Source of the DNA: Panaeolus papilionaceus
Taxonomy: Eukaryota; Basidiomycota; Agaricomycetes; Agaricales
Assembly: GCA_015501605.1 (NCBI GenBank)
Contig: JADNRZ010000019.1
Location: forward strand, 1,012,258-1,076,257
Reading direction: 5' to 3'
DNA length: 64,000 nucleotides
Positions within the stretch are counted from its first letter, which is position 1; each line of letters opens with the position of its first letter. Positions 35,016 to 46,623 of this stretch are shown one piece after another. A program made the position numbers and the translations under genes. The notes under the pieces were generated by a model. The model did not search any database, was not told the origin of the DNA, and worked only from the letters and a program-made list of their open reading frames with translations.

Positions 35016-36131
35016 TTAAACCCAGTTTTTTGACACTCTCAACACCTCCATCAACTTGCCCTCCTCTGTTCCCTCCCCACCCATGTCACTCATGTACTCC
35101 CATCTCGCCTCCTCAGGCAGACTCATCAAAATACTCTCCACCCGTGCCCCTGGCGTCATCAACCCAAACTTAGTTCCCCTATCATACACCAAATTAAACT
35201 CAACGTATCTGCCCCTCCTCAAAAGCTGCCATCTCCTCTGTGTGGCTGTATAAGGGGTCCCAAGGCGGCGTTCCACGATCGGGACATATGAAGCCACAAA
35301 AGAGTCGCCCAAAGATCGGATAAAAGCGAAGATAGCTTCAGGTGTGATGGGTCGTCCAGGTGTAGGCTTTCCGCTCTCCTTCTCTCCCGTCAAGCGGAAA
35401 TGAGGTCCAGAATTGAGATCATCCAAAAAGATGCCGCCGATTCCTCTGGTCTCTCCACGATGAGGGATGGAGAAGTATTCGTCGCACCATTTCTTGAACT
35501 CGGGGTAGAGGATAGGCGAGTGCTGGTCACATGCGGTTTTGAGAGTGCTATGAAAGTGAACGCAGTCCTCTGGGTAGAGATACGAGGGTGTCAAGTCTGA
35601 GCCTCCACCGAACCACCATGCCAAAACTTTGCCTTGAGTTTGTGAAGCTGGTGTGGCTTCAGCACCTTGCCCCGGGGCATCCATGGGCTCTGTGATTTCA
35701 AAATAGCGATAATTTGCGTGAACAGTCGGAGCATGAGGGTTTCTAGGATGGATGACCAAGCTAATACCAGCAGCGAAGAAAGGTAGACCCTCTGGTCTAT
35801 CAGGAAGGGGCATGGAACTATGATCGGCTCTCATCTGCCGGATGGCGGGTGGCGGCAAGATGCCATGTACAACAGAGATGTTGACCCCTGCTTTCTCGAG
35901 CACAGTTTGAGGGAGATTGTGTGCTGGTAAAGATGCCTGTTCTGAAGATGGAGGTGGAGCAGCGAACACGCAGCTCTTTCCGAGACCACCCTGCGTTCGG
36001 ACCCAAGAATCTCTCTTGAACTTTGGCGCAGTTGGGTCGAGTTCTTCAAGAGCCACAACAATTTGTTCTTGAAGTGTTGTGATGTACTCCTCGACTTCTT
36101 GACGCATAGGCTTCGTCGATGTGGAAGTCAT
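35016..36131 (-). CDS. HEM13: Coproporphyrinogen III oxidase, aerobic
   Basis: A single exon encodes 371 residues. The enzyme uses oxygen to convert coproporphyrinogen III to protoporphyrinogen IX in haem synthesis. Conserved segments are present in order: DSWVRTQGGLGKSCVF, GVNISVVHG, FFAAGISLVIHPRNP, VHANYRYFE, WWFGGGSDLTPSYLY, EYFSIPHRGETRGIGGIF and NLVYDRGTKFGLMTPGARVESILMSLP, ending near the expected position. The length is slightly above yeast Hem13 (328 residues), mainly through a Q/A/T-rich insert (GQGAEATPASQTQGK) before WWFGGG. No mitochondrial presequence is evident, as in yeast, where the enzyme is cytosolic. No frame damage is visible. Confidence 0.96.
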   Translation of the reverse strand: MTSTSTKPMRQEVEEYITTLQEQIVVALEELDPTAPKFKRDSWVRTQGGLGKSCVFAAPPPSSEQASLPAHNLPQTVLEKAGVNISVVHGILPPPAIRQMRADHSSMPLPDRPEGLPFFAAGISLVIHPRNPHAPTVHANYRYFEITEPMDAPGQGAEATPASQTQGKVLAWWFGGGSDLTPSYLYPEDCVHFHSTLKTACDQHSPILYPEFKKWCDEYFSIPHRGETRGIGGIFLDDLNSGPHFRLTGEKESGKPTPGRPITPEAIFAFIRSLGDSFVASYVPIVERRLGTPYTATQRRWQLLRRGRYVEFNLVYDRGTKFGLMTPGARVESILMSLPEEARWEYMSDMGGEGTEEGKLMEVLRVSKNWV

Positions 36132-36858
36132 TTTGAAGTAATATCGCTAGGGGTTTGGAGAGATCCTGAAGAAAGTGCTGCTACAGACGGCGATGAGTAA
36201 GACAGGAGTCCAAATTACAACAGAACAACCTACGTGGTCAAATACAGTCGTGGAAGATCGTACCTCTGAAAGCAATGGTCGTAGTGGTGGTTAGAGATAT
36301 AAATACCATCGGGGGTAAGATGAGCTCAGACAAGTAACCGGATCTATCGTGAGTATTCTGCGTGGAGCGGATCAGCCAGGCTCTGTCTAGCCCGACAAAA
36401 TTCATGGACTCTTCCCATAAGCGCATTCTCGACGCAAGGTGGCCTCGATTTAAAGATCCTTACGCCTAACACGAATTACGAATATGAGTCTAGAGTAAGG
36501 CGGGACAGTCAACCTCCTTCGGCTTTCGAGACTACTGTGCACAAAAAATTAACTCTGTCGACCCTGCGTAGGATTTATCCTCGGTTCTTCAGGCTGTCCA
36601 ACACCCGACCTCAACTATTCCCTGGTATAACTACGAGATGCAGTGCAAATGGATTACCTGTAAACACTCCATCGACGCTAGAAAGGCCACGGGTCCAAGA
36701 AATCGGCTTGTGAAAATAACTGAGATGTGTCTCAAAATGGATTGGCGTCATTCAGACTGGTCGAAGACTATTCAAGTTGCCGAGGTCAGGCGTTAAAGGA
36801 AATATTTAACTAGCCTTCGTTCGGTTGACAACTATTGACAACGACTATAAATTTACCC
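36132..36858. other. Intergenic, no gene seen
   Basis: Promoter side of HEM13 followed by the 3' flank of the small secreted protein gene. Only short unconvincing frames occur. Confidence 0.45.
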
Positions 36859-37268
36859 CTATCGATAATGGTGGTGGGGGATATTAACTCCCACTTCTTT
36901 GGCTGATCCTTCGAGTCTTCCTAGCCCTACCAAGTCGACAACAGGTCCAACCAGCCTTTTCAAATGATTGACAGCTGACCCAGCTGTGTTGGCCGACTGG
37001 TTTGAAACAAACGGAACGTTGGATACCATACGTCAGTCCGCAAAAAACGAGTTAGTGATAACAGTGAAAAAAGACGTACAGATGAATCCGAGTCAACGTG
37101 AACATCAACATTTGGGCGATTCAGGATTTTCAAAATTCCATTACTCGTAAGGGTATTGGAGAATACGCCGTCGCCGTTCACGGAGTCTGGGATGGGTAGT
37201 GCGCCGGTGGGGACTGATAAGAGTGCGGGTGTAAAGACTGTAAGCAAGATAACAAAGAGTTTGTGCAT
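36859..37268 (-). CDS. Small secreted protein, paralogue of the gene at 5 kb
   Basis: Two exons (37268..37080 and 36996..36859) join in phase 0 across an 83-nt GTACGT...CCAG intron into 108 residues. The signal peptide (MHKLFVILLTVFTPALLS) is followed by ALPIPD. Exon 1 then has LTSNGILKILNRPNVD and exon 2 opens with SANTAGSAVNHLKRLVGP, matching LKITNTPF and NTAGGVLNSAL in the paralogue at the same places relative to the intron. The mature protein of about 85 residues has no cysteine in the spliced frame, so it is not a typical disulfide-rich effector. An in-frame upstream ATG at 37307 exists, but the signal peptide fits the start at 37268. A TATA-like CATAAAAGG lies about 65 nt upstream. Confidence 0.62.
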
Positions 37269-38681
37269 CGTTTGGTAACTTGAAAGGTATTGAGTATGGT
37301 GATTCACTGTAGCTCAGTCAACTATTTTGCCTTTTATGCGAGCCAGGCATTGTTCGACACGACGTAAGGAGATACTGAATCGCGCAGATATGGTAGAGGC
37401 CCCATTCTGAATGTCGAATTGACAATTTGACACAGCAAGATCAGATGGCACCACACTAAAAATAGTCACATAACATTTAATAAATCAAACTAAGTCAAAG
37501 CAATCAGAACGTTCTCGTAATCTAAACGAAATGGGAGAAGCGCTGGGTGCTGGGCGGGTTGTGGGAATGCAGAGTATTCCTTGAGTCGACATACTGAGCG
37601 AGTAATTTATATAAAGAGCGAGTTGCCACACGAGCACAGGATATTCGGATAAGCATAATTGCACATGGGAGGTTCTTCGGAGCAATTGGAGATGCGTAAA
37701 TCAACAATGAGCATGGGTGTCATCCAAATTATCCGAATCAAGTCACTGCAGTACCAGGGCTCTACAAGGGTATGATACTTAGATGTGCTGCGGTCGGTTT
37801 GGAACCTTGTACTGCGAAGATCAGTCGCGCGTCTGTACAAATATCTAGAGAATGTCAGGTAGCAATGACCTACGGTTTTAATCACTGGTGAAAGGATGAA
37901 TGACTCTTCATTAGGTTTAGAACTCGTCTGATTGCTTTCGGGAGTGTTGAAAGTCCCTTGTTGGCGCTCAAGCTCGCTCGAAGCGCTTTAACTACAATCA
38001 TCCGAAAGATTTTTCTGCGTCATCCGTTCATCTTAATCTGTATTAATATTCGAACACTTATTAAGCGTTTGTATCGTCGAAATCGGGTTAATGTACGGAA
38101 ATTACAACAGCTGAAACGAGTTTAAGTCAGCTGCTTCCCCCAGCCGCCACCTCAGCCACCTAACCCCGGTTCAACTGGGATGCAGCTCTATGTCGTCAGC
38201 TATTTCATTCTCTAGCATGTGGTTGCTGCTGGTATAATTGAATATACAGAAGCTCTTCCAGCCAGCGGCAACTTGGGGCTCCATGCCCCACTGCTTCTAA
38301 TGCACATAAATAGCACAAAGAAGCTAGTTACTACCGATCGTACAGGGACTTTGACTCTCTAAAATTGACACTCATGCACAGGCGTGCTATGATGCTTTTT
38401 CACATTCTCATACTATATTGTGTATTAGTGGCATTATTTGTAACTTTTAAACACAGGTTGAAAGGGAAGTAATTGTGGTTCATACGCACCCCTTTCAGGA
38501 GTCCGTCTCCCAGCTCACACTACAGCGCCGACAACCGCAGCCGTTCATTCGAAGCATATTTTTGGCATCTACGTGTATGTGGTCATGCGTACAGCTCGTC
38601 ATGATGTATCCGTCATAGGTTCCGTTCTGTATTCAAACATTTAAATACGAGGCCATTGCAACAAGGAATGAGTCGAACGAT
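37269..38681. other. Intergenic, 1.4 kb, no gene supported
   Basis: Overlapping minus-strand frames at 37485..37885 are short and lack any family pattern. The 300 nt before 38682 are the promoter of the first aldose 1-epimerase gene. Confidence 0.45.
38640..38651 (+). promoter_or_regulatory. Shared core-promoter element, epimerase copy 1
   Basis: TTTAAATACGAG lies 42 nt before the start codon. The identical 12-mer occurs 41 nt before the start of the second copy, where little else of the upstream sequence is conserved, so it is probably the TATA-type element of both genes. Confidence 0.5.
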
Positions 38682-40238
38682 ATGCGTCTTCTGCCTATAA
38701 CTGCTTTGGCATTCCTCTCAGGTGGAGCTTTGGCTCTTACCGTGAACCCCAATGTATGTCCCTTATTCATCGTATCACGATTCGAATCGCTAAACCAGGC
38801 TTCCGTATATTCAGCCTCTTCGCTCTATACGCATTGGGGCACCTGATCAGTCAGCGTTTGCTACCTTCATCCCGTATGGTGCGACTGTCACATCCTTTCA
38901 AGTGAAGGACAAGGTTCGGGATGCCCTAAAGTCCATACCCGGCATATCATAATTTTGATTTTTGCTACTAAAGAAAGGCCGCCTTCGAGATATCCTCCTA
39001 GGGTTTGATGACACGGTGAGCCTGATCACAGGCGGATCTCAGTTTTTCTGTTAAGAAACAAGCGCTAACAACGGCGATCGTTTGCAGACACTATATCAGA
39101 GTGATGCGGAAGGCCACCCTTATTTTGGCGCCACAATTGGCAGGTAAATATTGTTTAAGGGCATACCAACAAGGGTGTTTATTGATTTTATCCTTCGGAT
39201 TAGATATGCGAACAGGATCAGAAATGGCACGTTCACCATCCCAATTAGCAAGAATGCATCCGGACCCAATAAATTCTTCGTTCCACACAATGAAGGTTCG
39301 ACACACATTCAAGTAGATTTAGTTTCGAATTAACATTCCCGCCTTCAGGAAACAACACCCTACACGGGGGTCTGATCGGATATGACCGTCGTCCATGGAC
39401 TGTAGACAAAGTGTCCGCCAACTCGGTGACGCTCAGTTTGGTTGATCCCAGTGGCACGCAAGGATTTCCAGGGACGGTCAAGACTACGGTAAGCATATAC
39501 AACGCTATACACACTACTTGTATGCTGATAGAATAAAATACATGAAGGTAGTTCACACTCTGGAGGCGAAGGGCAAGTGGAAGATCAGCATGAAGGCAAC
39601 GGCGTCTGCTCTCACCCCAATTATGTTAACCGGTCACCACTACTGGAACCTCGAAGCTTACGAAGAAAGTCAAACTCTGGACAACCATTTTATGGAGGTC
39701 CCTGCCTCTAACACGGTGGCAACAGACGACTCTTTGATACCTAACGGACAGCTTTCTCCGGTCGCAAACACTGCACTAGATTTGCGAAAAGCGAAGCCGC
39801 TCGGACCCGCTATTCCGCTCACCCCAGGCGGCGTTGGGATTGACTTCTGTTATGCCTTCGATAGACCAGGATCAATTATCAGCCCCAAGCCCGCCGTGTC
39901 TTTCTGGAGCACCAACTCCGGTATCAAGTGAGTGAAGATTCGGGGTCCAGATAACTTCTCAGAACTCACATTTTCTCGCCATTAGGATGGATGTCTTTAC
40001 GAACCAAATAGCTGTTCAGATCTATACATGCAACTTCGTTTCCAACCCCGACTTGCCAATTCCTAGAAAGAAGAGTCAAGGAGGACCAAAAACATTCTAC
40101 GACAACCATTCGTGTGTTGCAATCGAGCCCCAGTCCCTCGTCGACGCAATCAACAACCCTGAGATGGGCGTCAATCAAATTTATGGGCCAGAACGGCCAT
40201 ACGTATGGGAGGCAACGTACGCATTCTCAACCCTTTGA
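38682..40238 (+). CDS. Secreted aldose 1-epimerase, tandem copy 1
   Basis: Eight exons (38682..38753, 38815..38913, 38974..39015, 39088..39143, 39204..39295, 39349..39488, 39548..39927, 39986..40238) give 377 residues. A signal peptide (MRLLPITALAFLSGGALA) precedes a galactose mutarotase fold. Family landmarks are FIPYGAT, LRDILLGFDD, the substrate-binding histidine in LHGG, the second histidine in TGHHYWNLEAY, and SCVAIEPQ with the predicted catalytic glutamate near the C-terminus. The enzyme interconverts alpha and beta anomers of hexoses such as glucose and galactose; with a signal peptide it would act outside the cell or in the secretory path. Exon phases match copy 2 exactly. Confidence 0.9.
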
Positions 40239-40580
40239 TATGAGTAGTCATCATGTATGTAGCTGGGTGTTACATGCACATATATGTCCGTCAAAAATAT
40301 CAATATTTCAGGTCAAATTTCATCAGCTGGAGCATTCCCCAGCCCCGAGTCCAATGGTCCCTTCGTTAGCCGAACATTCTAAGCCATATGGCTCCTACAT
40401 GTTGCAATTGCACTCAATAGCCAATATTAGAACGACATTGAACGATATCTATAGGCTTGATGCGTTTCTTGATCCTATCATTAAAGTCCTGTCATAACCA
40501 TGACGTATATGACATCCAAGGTTCAATTGGAATTCGAGGTTTAAATACGAGTCAACCCTAATACAAGGATAAATGAAAAT
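40239..40580. other. Spacer between the tandem epimerase genes
   Basis: Contains the 3' flank of copy 1 and the promoter of copy 2. The 12-mer TTTAAATACGAG at 40540..40551 is shared with copy 1. A plus-strand frame at 40114..40497 is a shadow of exon 8. Confidence 0.5.
40540..40551 (+). promoter_or_regulatory. Shared core-promoter element, epimerase copy 2
   Basis: TTTAAATACGAG, identical to the element of copy 1, 41 nt before the start codon at 40581. Confidence 0.5.
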
Positions 40581-42152
40581 ATGAGGAACCTTCTTTTATC
40601 CGCCTTAGCTTTCCCCGCGTCTCTATCGAGTGTGGTCGCTGCCATCAGTGGGCCCCAAAACGTGCACATTCTCTATCTCCCCTGTTCTTATTTAACATTA
40701 ACCAGGCTTTACTATGCAGCCTCTTAATCTGATATCCATCAGCTCCCCTGACCTATCAGCGATTGCCACCTTCATACCGTTCGGCGCAACCACCACGAGC
40801 TTTCAAGTCAAAGACAAAGTTTGTGACGTTGCAGGCTTGCTGCCATGGGACGAACAATGCCACTAATATTCCCTTATAGTCAGGACATTTTCGTGATATC
40901 CTTCTGGGTTTCGATGATACAGTGAGAAACTAGTTCCCCTTGTGGTCGAGCGATGCTGATCAGTGGAGACCGGTAGACTCTGTACCAGAGCGACCTCGAA
41001 GGTCACCCTTACTTTGGCGCCGTAATTGGCAGGTAAACTACCCATCGGTTAACAACCCAAAAAAGGACTGCGCTCAAGGTGTGACAGATATGCAAACAGA
41101 ATTAGGAATGCCACTTTCACCATTCCAATTAGCAAGAACGCATCTGGGCCCAATAGGTTTTCCCTCTCACAGAACCAAGGTCAGTACGAAGGCGTGCGAG
41201 AGAAGGTTCATGGACTGAGATAAATCCGCTGGGGTGATAGATAATAATACGGCGCATGGTGGATTTAAGGGCTACGATCGTCGAGTCTGGACCGTCGAGC
41301 AAGTGTCCGCCCATTCTGTCACATTTAGTCTGGTTGACCCCGACGGAACTGAAGGGTTTCCAGGAACAGTGATAACAACGGTGAGTCTGGGATAAGTAGG
41401 GTATTGAAAACTCAAGAGATAGAGGTGTCGAATGTTTGAAGGTGACCTACAAGCTGGAATCGAAGGCGACATGGAAAATCAGCATGAAGTCGACTGCATC
41501 TGCGCTCACGCCAATAATGTTGACTGGTCATCATTACTGGAATCTCGAAGCTTACCAGGAGAGTCAAACTCTGGATGCCCACTTTATGGAGGCTCGAGCA
41601 TCAAAATACCTTGCAACAGATGAGGTTTTGCTACCTACAGGACAGCTATCTCCTGTCGCAAATACATCACTTGACCTTCGAGAGGCAAGGTCACTTGGTC
41701 GTAGTATTTCAAATACCCCCGGTGGCATTGGGTACGATCATTGCCTGGTCTTCAATAAACCAATCCCGAACGTCCGTCAGCCAGCTGTCTCTCTATGGAG
41801 CACAAACTCGGGAATAAAGTGAGTAACATTCGATGTCTGATGCCAAACCCTTTATTCAATCGTTGCTACTATTTTTGATGGTGCTATTCGTCATTACAGG
41901 ATGGACATATTTACAAACCAAATTGCGGTTCAGGTCTACACTTGCAATTACATCCTGACCCCAGGCCTGCCAATCCCCAGAAAGAAGAGCCAAGGAGGTC
42001 CAACGGAATTCTACGATAATCATTCATGTGTTGCCATTGAGCCTGAATCCCTGCTCGACGCCATCAACAACCCAGAGACGGGAGTGGATCAGATTTATGG
42101 CCCAGGCCGGCCATACGTTTGGGAGGCTGAATACTCATTCTCTAATATCTAA
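40581..42152 (+). CDS. Secreted aldose 1-epimerase, tandem copy 2
   Basis: Eight exons (40581..40661, 40720..40818, 40880..40921, 40977..41032, 41088..41179, 41241..41380, 41442..41818, 41900..42152) give 379 residues, with every intron in the same position and phase as copy 1. Six of the eight exons have identical lengths in the two copies; exon 1 is 9 nt longer and exon 7 is 3 nt shorter. Signal peptide MRNLLLSALAFPASLSSVVA. The histidines in AHGG and TGHHYWNLEAY and the C-terminal glutamate in SCVAIEPE are kept. The leucine before HGG in copy 1 is alanine here, a possible change near the active site. A short ATG eight bases upstream (40573) opens only a three-codon frame. Copy 2 arose by local duplication; both copies look intact. 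Confidence 0.9.
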
Positions 42153-42304
42153 ACAATTGGATAAAATTCTTTGTATTTGCATATGAACAACTCAAAATTG
42201 AATAGTTATACTGCCTAGGTCCCCTCCTAATTTGAATCAGATGAGCATAATAATGACTCCATGCCTGTCATTGAACAACATCGAGGTCTCCAGCGTTGTC
42301 GACC

Positions 42305-43596
42305 ATGCCCACAGCAGATCTAGAGATTGTAAAAGCTCAGGAGCATAACGTAACTATCAACCATTTCTTCTTCGATTGTCCAAGTTTGTGCTTAGACTCT
42401 GTCGTTTAGCTGGCCAAGACAGACATCGAGCCCAGATTTCCAGAAGACCTTGAGCGCCTGATCTTGGAAGCCGCGTTCGATCCAGACGATCTTGCAAGAA
42501 ATGTGAAAATGATGCTGGTGGCACGACGTGCACGGGACTGGTGAGCTATCTCACTCAGTTGATTGGTGGACATGAACCCCAACACTCAAATACTGACTTG
42601 TGAATTCCGCTTCCGCGTTCTACTGTTTCAGGATCAAGCCACTGTTATGCAGGATCATCTTTCAAAGTGGTGCGTCGGCCCAACTGGACTTCCCAAATTT
42701 CAAAAAACACTGGTCCACTTTCAACATCGCAGATATAGGATCGTTTGTCAAACATGTTCTTCTTGCAGGCTTGAATGCCAACTACACAGACGATCCAAAA
42801 TACAGCAATACAAAGCAGTTTACTTGTGATTTGCTGGACCATTGTTCTAACATCGAAAACCTTGCCTGTTGGTGGCGGGAGACTGAAATATCAGAGGAGG
42901 TCATTTCCCGCATTTCTGGACGGCGTTTGCCTGCAATCCGCAGATTTTCGAGCACTGTTCCCAAAATTCCTAGAGAGGTTTGGGTTGGGCCTGGCTTCAC
43001 GACCCTAACGCATTTGGACCTGCTGAATTGCCCAGGCAACTGGTTTTTCGACGTGTTGGCTTCATACAAAAGTTTAACACACTTTTGCGTATATGAGCCC
43101 GCTGGTTGGATGGCCGCTTCAATACAGGGTGTATTGGATTCCTGCTCCATTCTGAAGGTGTTCATCATTGCGGTGGCCACCGGTTCACACAGACCTTTAT
43201 TAGAATATCAGTCTGTCTATCCGGTGATGGTCCGAAAGAGTGGAGATAATCGCATCGTATTGTTAGACTCTGGGGTACTCGACCCAGAGGATTGGCTCGA
43301 GGGTGCAAAGGGCAGGTTCAACACTTGGGATTTTGCAGAGTGGATCATCGAGGCACGACAATGTATGGCTCTATTCTTCTCTCAGGCTCACATATATCCA
43401 CTGATTCAATTCGACTCACAAAATTTTATTTCCAGACGAATATTTTAAGGCTGATCATGCAGATGACTTGAGCTGTGCAATACTGGACATGGACTTCAAA
43501 TGGGAAACACATTTGACGCCAGAAGGCATACAGTGGTATTCATCGATGCGTAGACAAATAGGAAGACAAAGACATCGGAATATTTCAGAAATTTAA
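42305..43596 (+). CDS. F-box/LRR-like protein of the agaricomycete type
   Basis: Four exons (42305..42328, 42410..42540, 42632..43362, 43436..43596) join in phases 0, 2 and 1 into 348 residues. The F-box-like region is assembled over the second splice: RFPEDLERLILEAAF, VKMMLVARRARDW, then IKPLLCRIIFQS. A repeated helix-strand pattern follows (HCSNIENLACWW, LTHLDLLNCPG, FDVLASYKSLTHFCVYEP). It differs from the minus-strand array genes in exon structure and in its motifs. The first exon is only 24 nt; it rests on an 81-nt intron (GTAAAA...TTTAG) that removes an in-frame stop. A role in substrate recruitment to SCF is inferred. Confidence 0.75.
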
Positions 43597-43814
43597 ATTT
43601 CAGTTTTGTACCTACAAAACACCGTGAAAGATAAATAAATTAGACTCCTTATAGCTCCAATCCTTCTATAGACAATATACGCAGCCAACTTCGGTAGAAA
43701 AGCCCCTATCTTCGTTGAAATCACATGGGGGCTAGATAAGACGCAACTCTGATGTTTGATTAGATCCCCGTAATATCCCCGCATCGCAAATTTTGTTTCT
43801 TTTTACTCTCGACC

Positions 43815-45886
43815 ATGGCACAACCCATCGGTAAGTATACATGCATTAGTGGCGCATGGATGATGTTTGAATAGCTGTTTCAGCTTTACTTTCCGTTTAC
43901 GATAAGGCGAATCTCCTCGATCTCGCGAAGGGGCTCCAATCGGCAGGTGTTCGTCTATTGGGCTCAGGAGGTACTGCGAAGAAGATCAGGGAAGCTGGTA
44001 TTCCCATCGAGTGCGTTTAGATGACTTGGGAGGCTCGATGACAGCGGCTAATGATCTGATAGAGATGTTTCCGACATCACCAAGGGACCTGAGATGTTGG
44101 GTGGACGCGTCAAGACACTGCACCCAGCTGTTCACGGAGGTGTGTCAGAACTCCAATAGATCACAATGTGAAGAGGCTTTCTCATAGGATATCAAGGAAT
44201 TCTCGCCCGAAGCATTGAATCAGATGAGCAGGACCTGAAGGCCCAGGGCATCAGCCCCATCTCCGTCGTTGTCTGTAATCTGTACCCCTTTTCCGAGACC
44301 ATTGCAAAGCCCAACTGCACGCTCGCTGATGCCGTAGAGGAGGTCGACATTGGAGGCGTTACGCTTCTTCGTGCTGCAGCTAAGAACCACGCTCGTGTGT
44401 CTGTCTTGTCAGACCCCTCTGATTACGCCGAGTTCTTGGAGGCATGGAACAAGGGTAACGGAGATGTTGGCCAGCAAATTCGCAGCAAGCTCGCTTTGAA
44501 AGCTTTTGAAATGACTGCCAGATACGACGAAGCTATCAGTGGTTACTTCAGGCATCAATACGCCAGTGCTGAATTGCCCGAAGATCAGCTCGCTGGGCCT
44601 GTCCAAAGGATCGCTTTGCGATATGGCGCCAACCCTCACCAAAAGCCCGCTCAGGCATATGTTACAGAAGGAAAGCTTCCTTTCAAGGGTAGGCTCTTCT
44701 TCTGATATGATAGATTTTTGTCTCTAATTCTCTTTCGGTTCAGTCCTGTGCGGTTCACCAGGATACATTAACCTGCTCGACGCTCTCAACTCCTACGCCC
44801 TTGTCAAAGAATTGCAAGAAGCTCTCAACCTCCCAGCCGCTGCTTCCTTCAAACACGTCTCTCCTGCTGGTGCTGCCGTTGGTGTGCAACTCGATGACAT
44901 CGAGAAGCAAGCTTACGGTGTTGATGACCTCAAGGAGCCCCTTACACCCCTCGCCTCGGCGTACGCTAGGGCTCGAGGTATGATTCATCTGGATCATATG
45001 CTTCACGACAATTACTCATATCAATCTAGGTGCCGATCGCATGTCCTCATTCGGAGACTTCATTGCTCTCTCCGCTCCTTGCGACCTCGCAACTGCCAAA
45101 ATCATCTCTCGTGAGGTTTCTGATGGTGTCATTGCACCCGGATACTCCGACGAAGCGCTTGATGTCCTCAAAAAGAAGAAGGCCGGCAAATATTGCGTCC
45201 TCGAGATCGACCCCAACTACGTTCCCCCCGAGATTGAGACCAAGCAGGTCTACGGTATTCACCTCCAGCAAAAGCGCAACGACGCCAAGATTGACGGAAA
45301 GCTGTTCGACAACATTGTGTCCCAGAACAAGGACCTTCCTCAAGGCGCCATCACCGATCTCATCGTCGCCACTCTAGCCCTCAAGTACACCCAATCCAAC
45401 AGTGTTGCCTATGCCTACCACGGTGCTATAGTTGGTATCGGTGCTGGACAACAGTCCCGCATTCACTGCACACGTCTTGCCGGAGGCAAAGCCGACCTCT
45501 GGTGGCTCCGTCACAACCCCCGCGTCCTCGCTCTGCCATTTAAGAAGGGCGTCAAGCGCGCTGACAAGGCCAACGCCATAGATCTCTTCGTCTCTGGAGA
45601 GGTCCTCGAGGGTGGTGAGCGCGCTCAATGGGAGAGCCTGTTTGAACAGGTGCCAGAGCCTCTCACAGAGCAGGAGAAGAAGGAATGGGCTCAGAAGCTT
45701 GATGGTGTTGCTTGCTCCAGCGACGCTTTCTTCCCCTTCCCCGACAACGTCCATCGTGCCCGCAAGAGTGGTGTCCGATATCTCGCCGCCCCAAGTGGAA
45801 GTGTCATGGATGCCGAGTGTATCAAGGCTGCTGATGAGCACTCAATCGTCTTTGCTCACACCAACCTCAGACTTTTCCATCACTGA
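43815..45886 (+). CDS. ADE17: Bifunctional AICAR transformylase/IMP cyclohydrolase (ATIC)
   Basis: Six exons (43815..43830, 43884..44010, 44063..44139, 44188..44688, 44744..44977, 45030..45886) give 603 residues. The enzyme carries out the last two steps of purine synthesis: formyl transfer to AICAR, then ring closure to IMP. The N-terminal cyclohydrolase half shows [33 protein letters not shown] and VVVCNLYPF. The transformylase half shows [12 protein letters not shown], the catalytic Lys-His in [32 protein letters not shown] and the C-terminal [11 protein letters not shown]. Length is close to yeast Ade17 (592). The first exon holds only five codons, as often seen in fungal genes. No presequence; cytosolic. 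Confidence 0.97.
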
Positions 45887-46623
45887 TTGGCTGCGATGGC
45901 GAGTGAGGTGGTAGAAAAATGAAGAGAATATTGTTATTACTAACCCATAAATGTAGAAAACTGTAGACGATATGCATGAATCGTATTTAGGATAAAAAAA
46001 TGTATGACTTTCAATCGCTTTGATACAACTATTTGAGAAGATGCAAGGATAAGACTCTGTGTTGCAATCAAACACGATTGTCGACTTCCCTTTAACGCCA
46101 ATGCCTGGGATCTAGAACAGGCAGCAAGAAAAGTAGTTGAGTATCAATCAGTGGTAGAGCAGAATAAGTACGCGCTCAAAATATCGTGAAATAAGAAACG
46201 AAAGCGATTGTGGATTGTGTACAAATTATTCCTTGCAATTCTAATAAAAATACGTCTATAATAATTATACAAGTACACAAATCTTACACTTCCTTCTTCA
46301 CTACGATGTTCGATTCTCGAGTCCTTGACAATGTCTTTCCGCATCACCGATGTATGGGATGAGCGACGAAGTTCAACCTGGCGTGCTCATGGGAACATGG
46401 TTGCGCCCACAGTGAACGAGATTGTGGCAAGAGGAAGCAATGTCATAAAACATGCCTTGCCACCTTGCTACCTCTTCCAGCATCGTCATCCGGCGCATTG
46501 GCTTGGAGCGCTCAGTATGTGGCCAGAAGACTTGCTCAGTCGCCAACATCGCACCTCCATCCTCAAAAGATGGACGAAACAACAGCAAAACACCAATCCC
46601 ATCTACACAGAAACACCACTCCT
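45887..46623. other. Convergent 3' intergenic region
   Basis: AT-rich sequence between ATIC and the oppositely oriented membrane protein gene. Frames here are short and unsupported. Confidence 0.5.

Noticed and set aside
37485..37885. Overlapping minus-strand frames with several cysteines
   Set aside because: Start codons and reading frames conflict and no domain or signal peptide is convincing.
45374..45841. Minus-strand frame inside the ATIC gene
   Set aside because: Antisense shadow of the ATIC transformylase exon.
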